The notes beneath the pieces are model-generated. The model did no database searches and was not told the origin of the DNA. It saw nothing but the letters and a program-made list of their open reading frames with translations. Shown piece by piece: positions 5,512 to 6,428 of a stretch of 6,428 bases of DNA. Numbering within the stretch: position 1 is the stretch's first letter; each line of letters begins with the position of its first letter. The stretch lies in contig JAGXOR010000079.1 in assembly GCA_023659785.1 (NCBI GenBank), forward strand, positions 1-6,428. Direction: 5' to 3'. The stretch is from Methanomicrobia archaeon LH_S13 (GTDB lineage Archaea; Halobacteriota; Syntropharchaeia; Alkanophagales; Methanospirareceae). A program made the translations under genes and the position numbers.

Positions 5512-6414
5512 TCACAACAATTTTAGCAATAGCGCCTTCTGCGCATGGAGCCGGTTCTCTATCTGCTCAAATATCACCGAATTAGCTGAGTTCATCACTC
5601 CCTCTGTTATTTCCTCTCCTATATGCACCGGCATGCAGTGCATTACAACAACGTCCTCCTTCGCAACCCTCATCAAATGCTCGTTTATCTGATAATTTTT
5701 TAAAACCCTCTTTCTTTTCTCACTTTCTTCCTCTTCCCCCATAGATACCCACACATCGGTGTATAGCACATCGGCATCAACAGCGACTTCTTCTGTATTT
5801 TCTCTTATTGCTACTCCACAGCCCATTTTCTTCGCTTTTTTTACTATCCCTTCATCAGGCTCGTAACTCTTTGGGCACGCCACGCAAATATCCATGCCCG
5901 TAATCGCAGCACCGCCGATTAACGAGTTACATACGTTATTCCCGTCCCCGACCCACGCTACTTTAACACCCCTCAATTTCTTCTTCTGCTCTTTTATCGT
6001 CATCAGGTCTGCCAATGTCTGGCATGGATGCTCCAGATCGCTTAACCCGTTTATCACTGGCGTGGAAGCATACTTCGCAAACTTTTGCACCGTGCTATGC
6101 TTATATGCTCTTATCATAACTGCATCAACGTAAGTGGAAAACACTTTTGCCGTTTCTTCTATCCTTTCCCCCTGTCCTAACTGCAGTTCGTTCCAGTTTA
6201 GACTTATTACGTCCCCGCCTAACTCACGCATTGCAACCTCAAATGAGATACGAGTGCGGGTAGAAGGCTTCTCGAAAATCATCGCTAATGTCTTATCTTT
6301 CAGGTCATTCCTCGCTCTTACGCCTTCTTTTCGCTCCTTTTTCAGCTCTATCGCCGTTTCTATTAGCGCTTCTATTTCCGCCTGCGAGAGGTCAAATATC
6401 GAGATGAGGTTCAT
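5512..6414 (-). CDS. argF: Ornithine carbamoyltransferase
   Basis: It transfers the carbamoyl group from carbamoyl phosphate to ornithine, giving citrulline, in arginine biosynthesis; the family is a cytoplasmic trimer or multiple of it. The carbamoyl-phosphate motif STRTR is at 51-55, HPCQ at 129-132, GDGNNVCNS at 156-164, the ornithine loop DVWVSMGEE at 220-228, HCMP at 259-262 (more often HCLP) and ENRLHAQKA at 286-294. The SMG loop and the HCMP block favour ornithine rather than aspartate as substrate. The start MNLISIFDLS fits the usual family N-terminus and 300 residues is a normal length. Only 14 bases upstream are visible, with no Shine-Dalgarno; the frame has no stop in them, so a slightly longer form is not formally excluded. 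A 162-base spacer separates it from cdhC, and nothing links it functionally to the cdh genes. Confidence 0.95.
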   Translation of the reverse strand: MNLISIFDLSQAEIEALIETAIELKKERKEGVRARNDLKDKTLAMIFEKPSTRTRISFEVAMRELGGDVISLNWNELQLGQGERIEETAKVFSTYVDAVMIRAYKHSTVQKFAKYASTPVINGLSDLEHPCQTLADLMTIKEQKKKLRGVKVAWVGDGNNVCNSLIGGAAITGMDICVACPKSYEPDEGIVKKAKKMGCGVAIRENTEEVAVDADVLYTDVWVSMGEEEESEKRKRVLKNYQINEHLMRVAKEDVVVMHCMPVHIGEEITEGVMNSANSVIFEQIENRLHAQKALLLKLL

Positions 6415-6428
6415 GATGAATATAGAAT

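Noticed and set aside
1..6428. CRISPR arrays, tRNA or rRNA genes.
   Set aside because: No regularly spaced repeats and no tRNA or rRNA signatures are visible on either strand.

Overview
The window carries four genes on the minus strand and one on the plus strand. It looks archaeal, from a euryarchaeon with the methanogen-type carbonyl branch of the Wood-Ljungdahl pathway, such as a methanogen, an anaerobic methane/alkane oxidiser (ANME or Syntrophoarchaeum-like) or an Archaeoglobus relative. The evidence is a run of three subunit genes of the acetyl-CoA decarbonylase/synthase (ACDS) complex in the order cdhC-cdhD-cdhE. Promoter-like motifs are of the archaeal TATA type, and oligo-T stretches lie at gene ends. 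I cannot name the genus from the sequence alone.

Layout: (1) 1-123, gene-free, with two inverted repeats; the second, read on the minus strand, resembles the terminal hairpin of IS200/IS605-type elements. (2) 124-741 (+), a SpoIIM/DUF95-family membrane protein. (3) 742-780, a convergent junction with T-rich tracts on both strands. (4) 776-2374 (-), cdhE, the gamma subunit (large corrinoid iron-sulfur subunit), with an unusual 59-residue N-terminal extension. (5) 2392-3681 (-), cdhD, the delta subunit (small corrinoid subunit). (6) 3682-3870, a gap where Methanosarcina carries a CooC-like accessory gene; here it holds at most a 36-codon ORF. (7) 3871-5349 (-), cdhC, the beta subunit with the nickel-containing A-cluster. 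(8) 5350-5511, an AT-rich spacer with promoter-like repeats. (9) 5512-6414 (-), argF, ornithine carbamoyltransferase, complete at its 5' end with only 14 bases of upstream sequence visible.

How the genes work together: CdhD and CdhE form the corrinoid iron-sulfur protein, which shuttles a methyl group between tetrahydromethanopterin or tetrahydrosarcinapterin and the A-cluster on CdhC. There the methyl group, CO and CoA are joined or split. The CO dehydrogenase subunits (CdhA, CdhB) and a nickel-insertion ATPase are not in the window and must be encoded elsewhere. ArgF makes citrulline from ornithine and carbamoyl phosphate and is metabolically separate. The most unusual points are the CdhE N-terminal extension with its own good Shine-Dalgarno sequence, the small ORF in the cdhC-cdhD gap, the opposite charges on the CdhC tail and the CdhD head, and the hairpin at the left edge. 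No clearly new multi-gene system is present.
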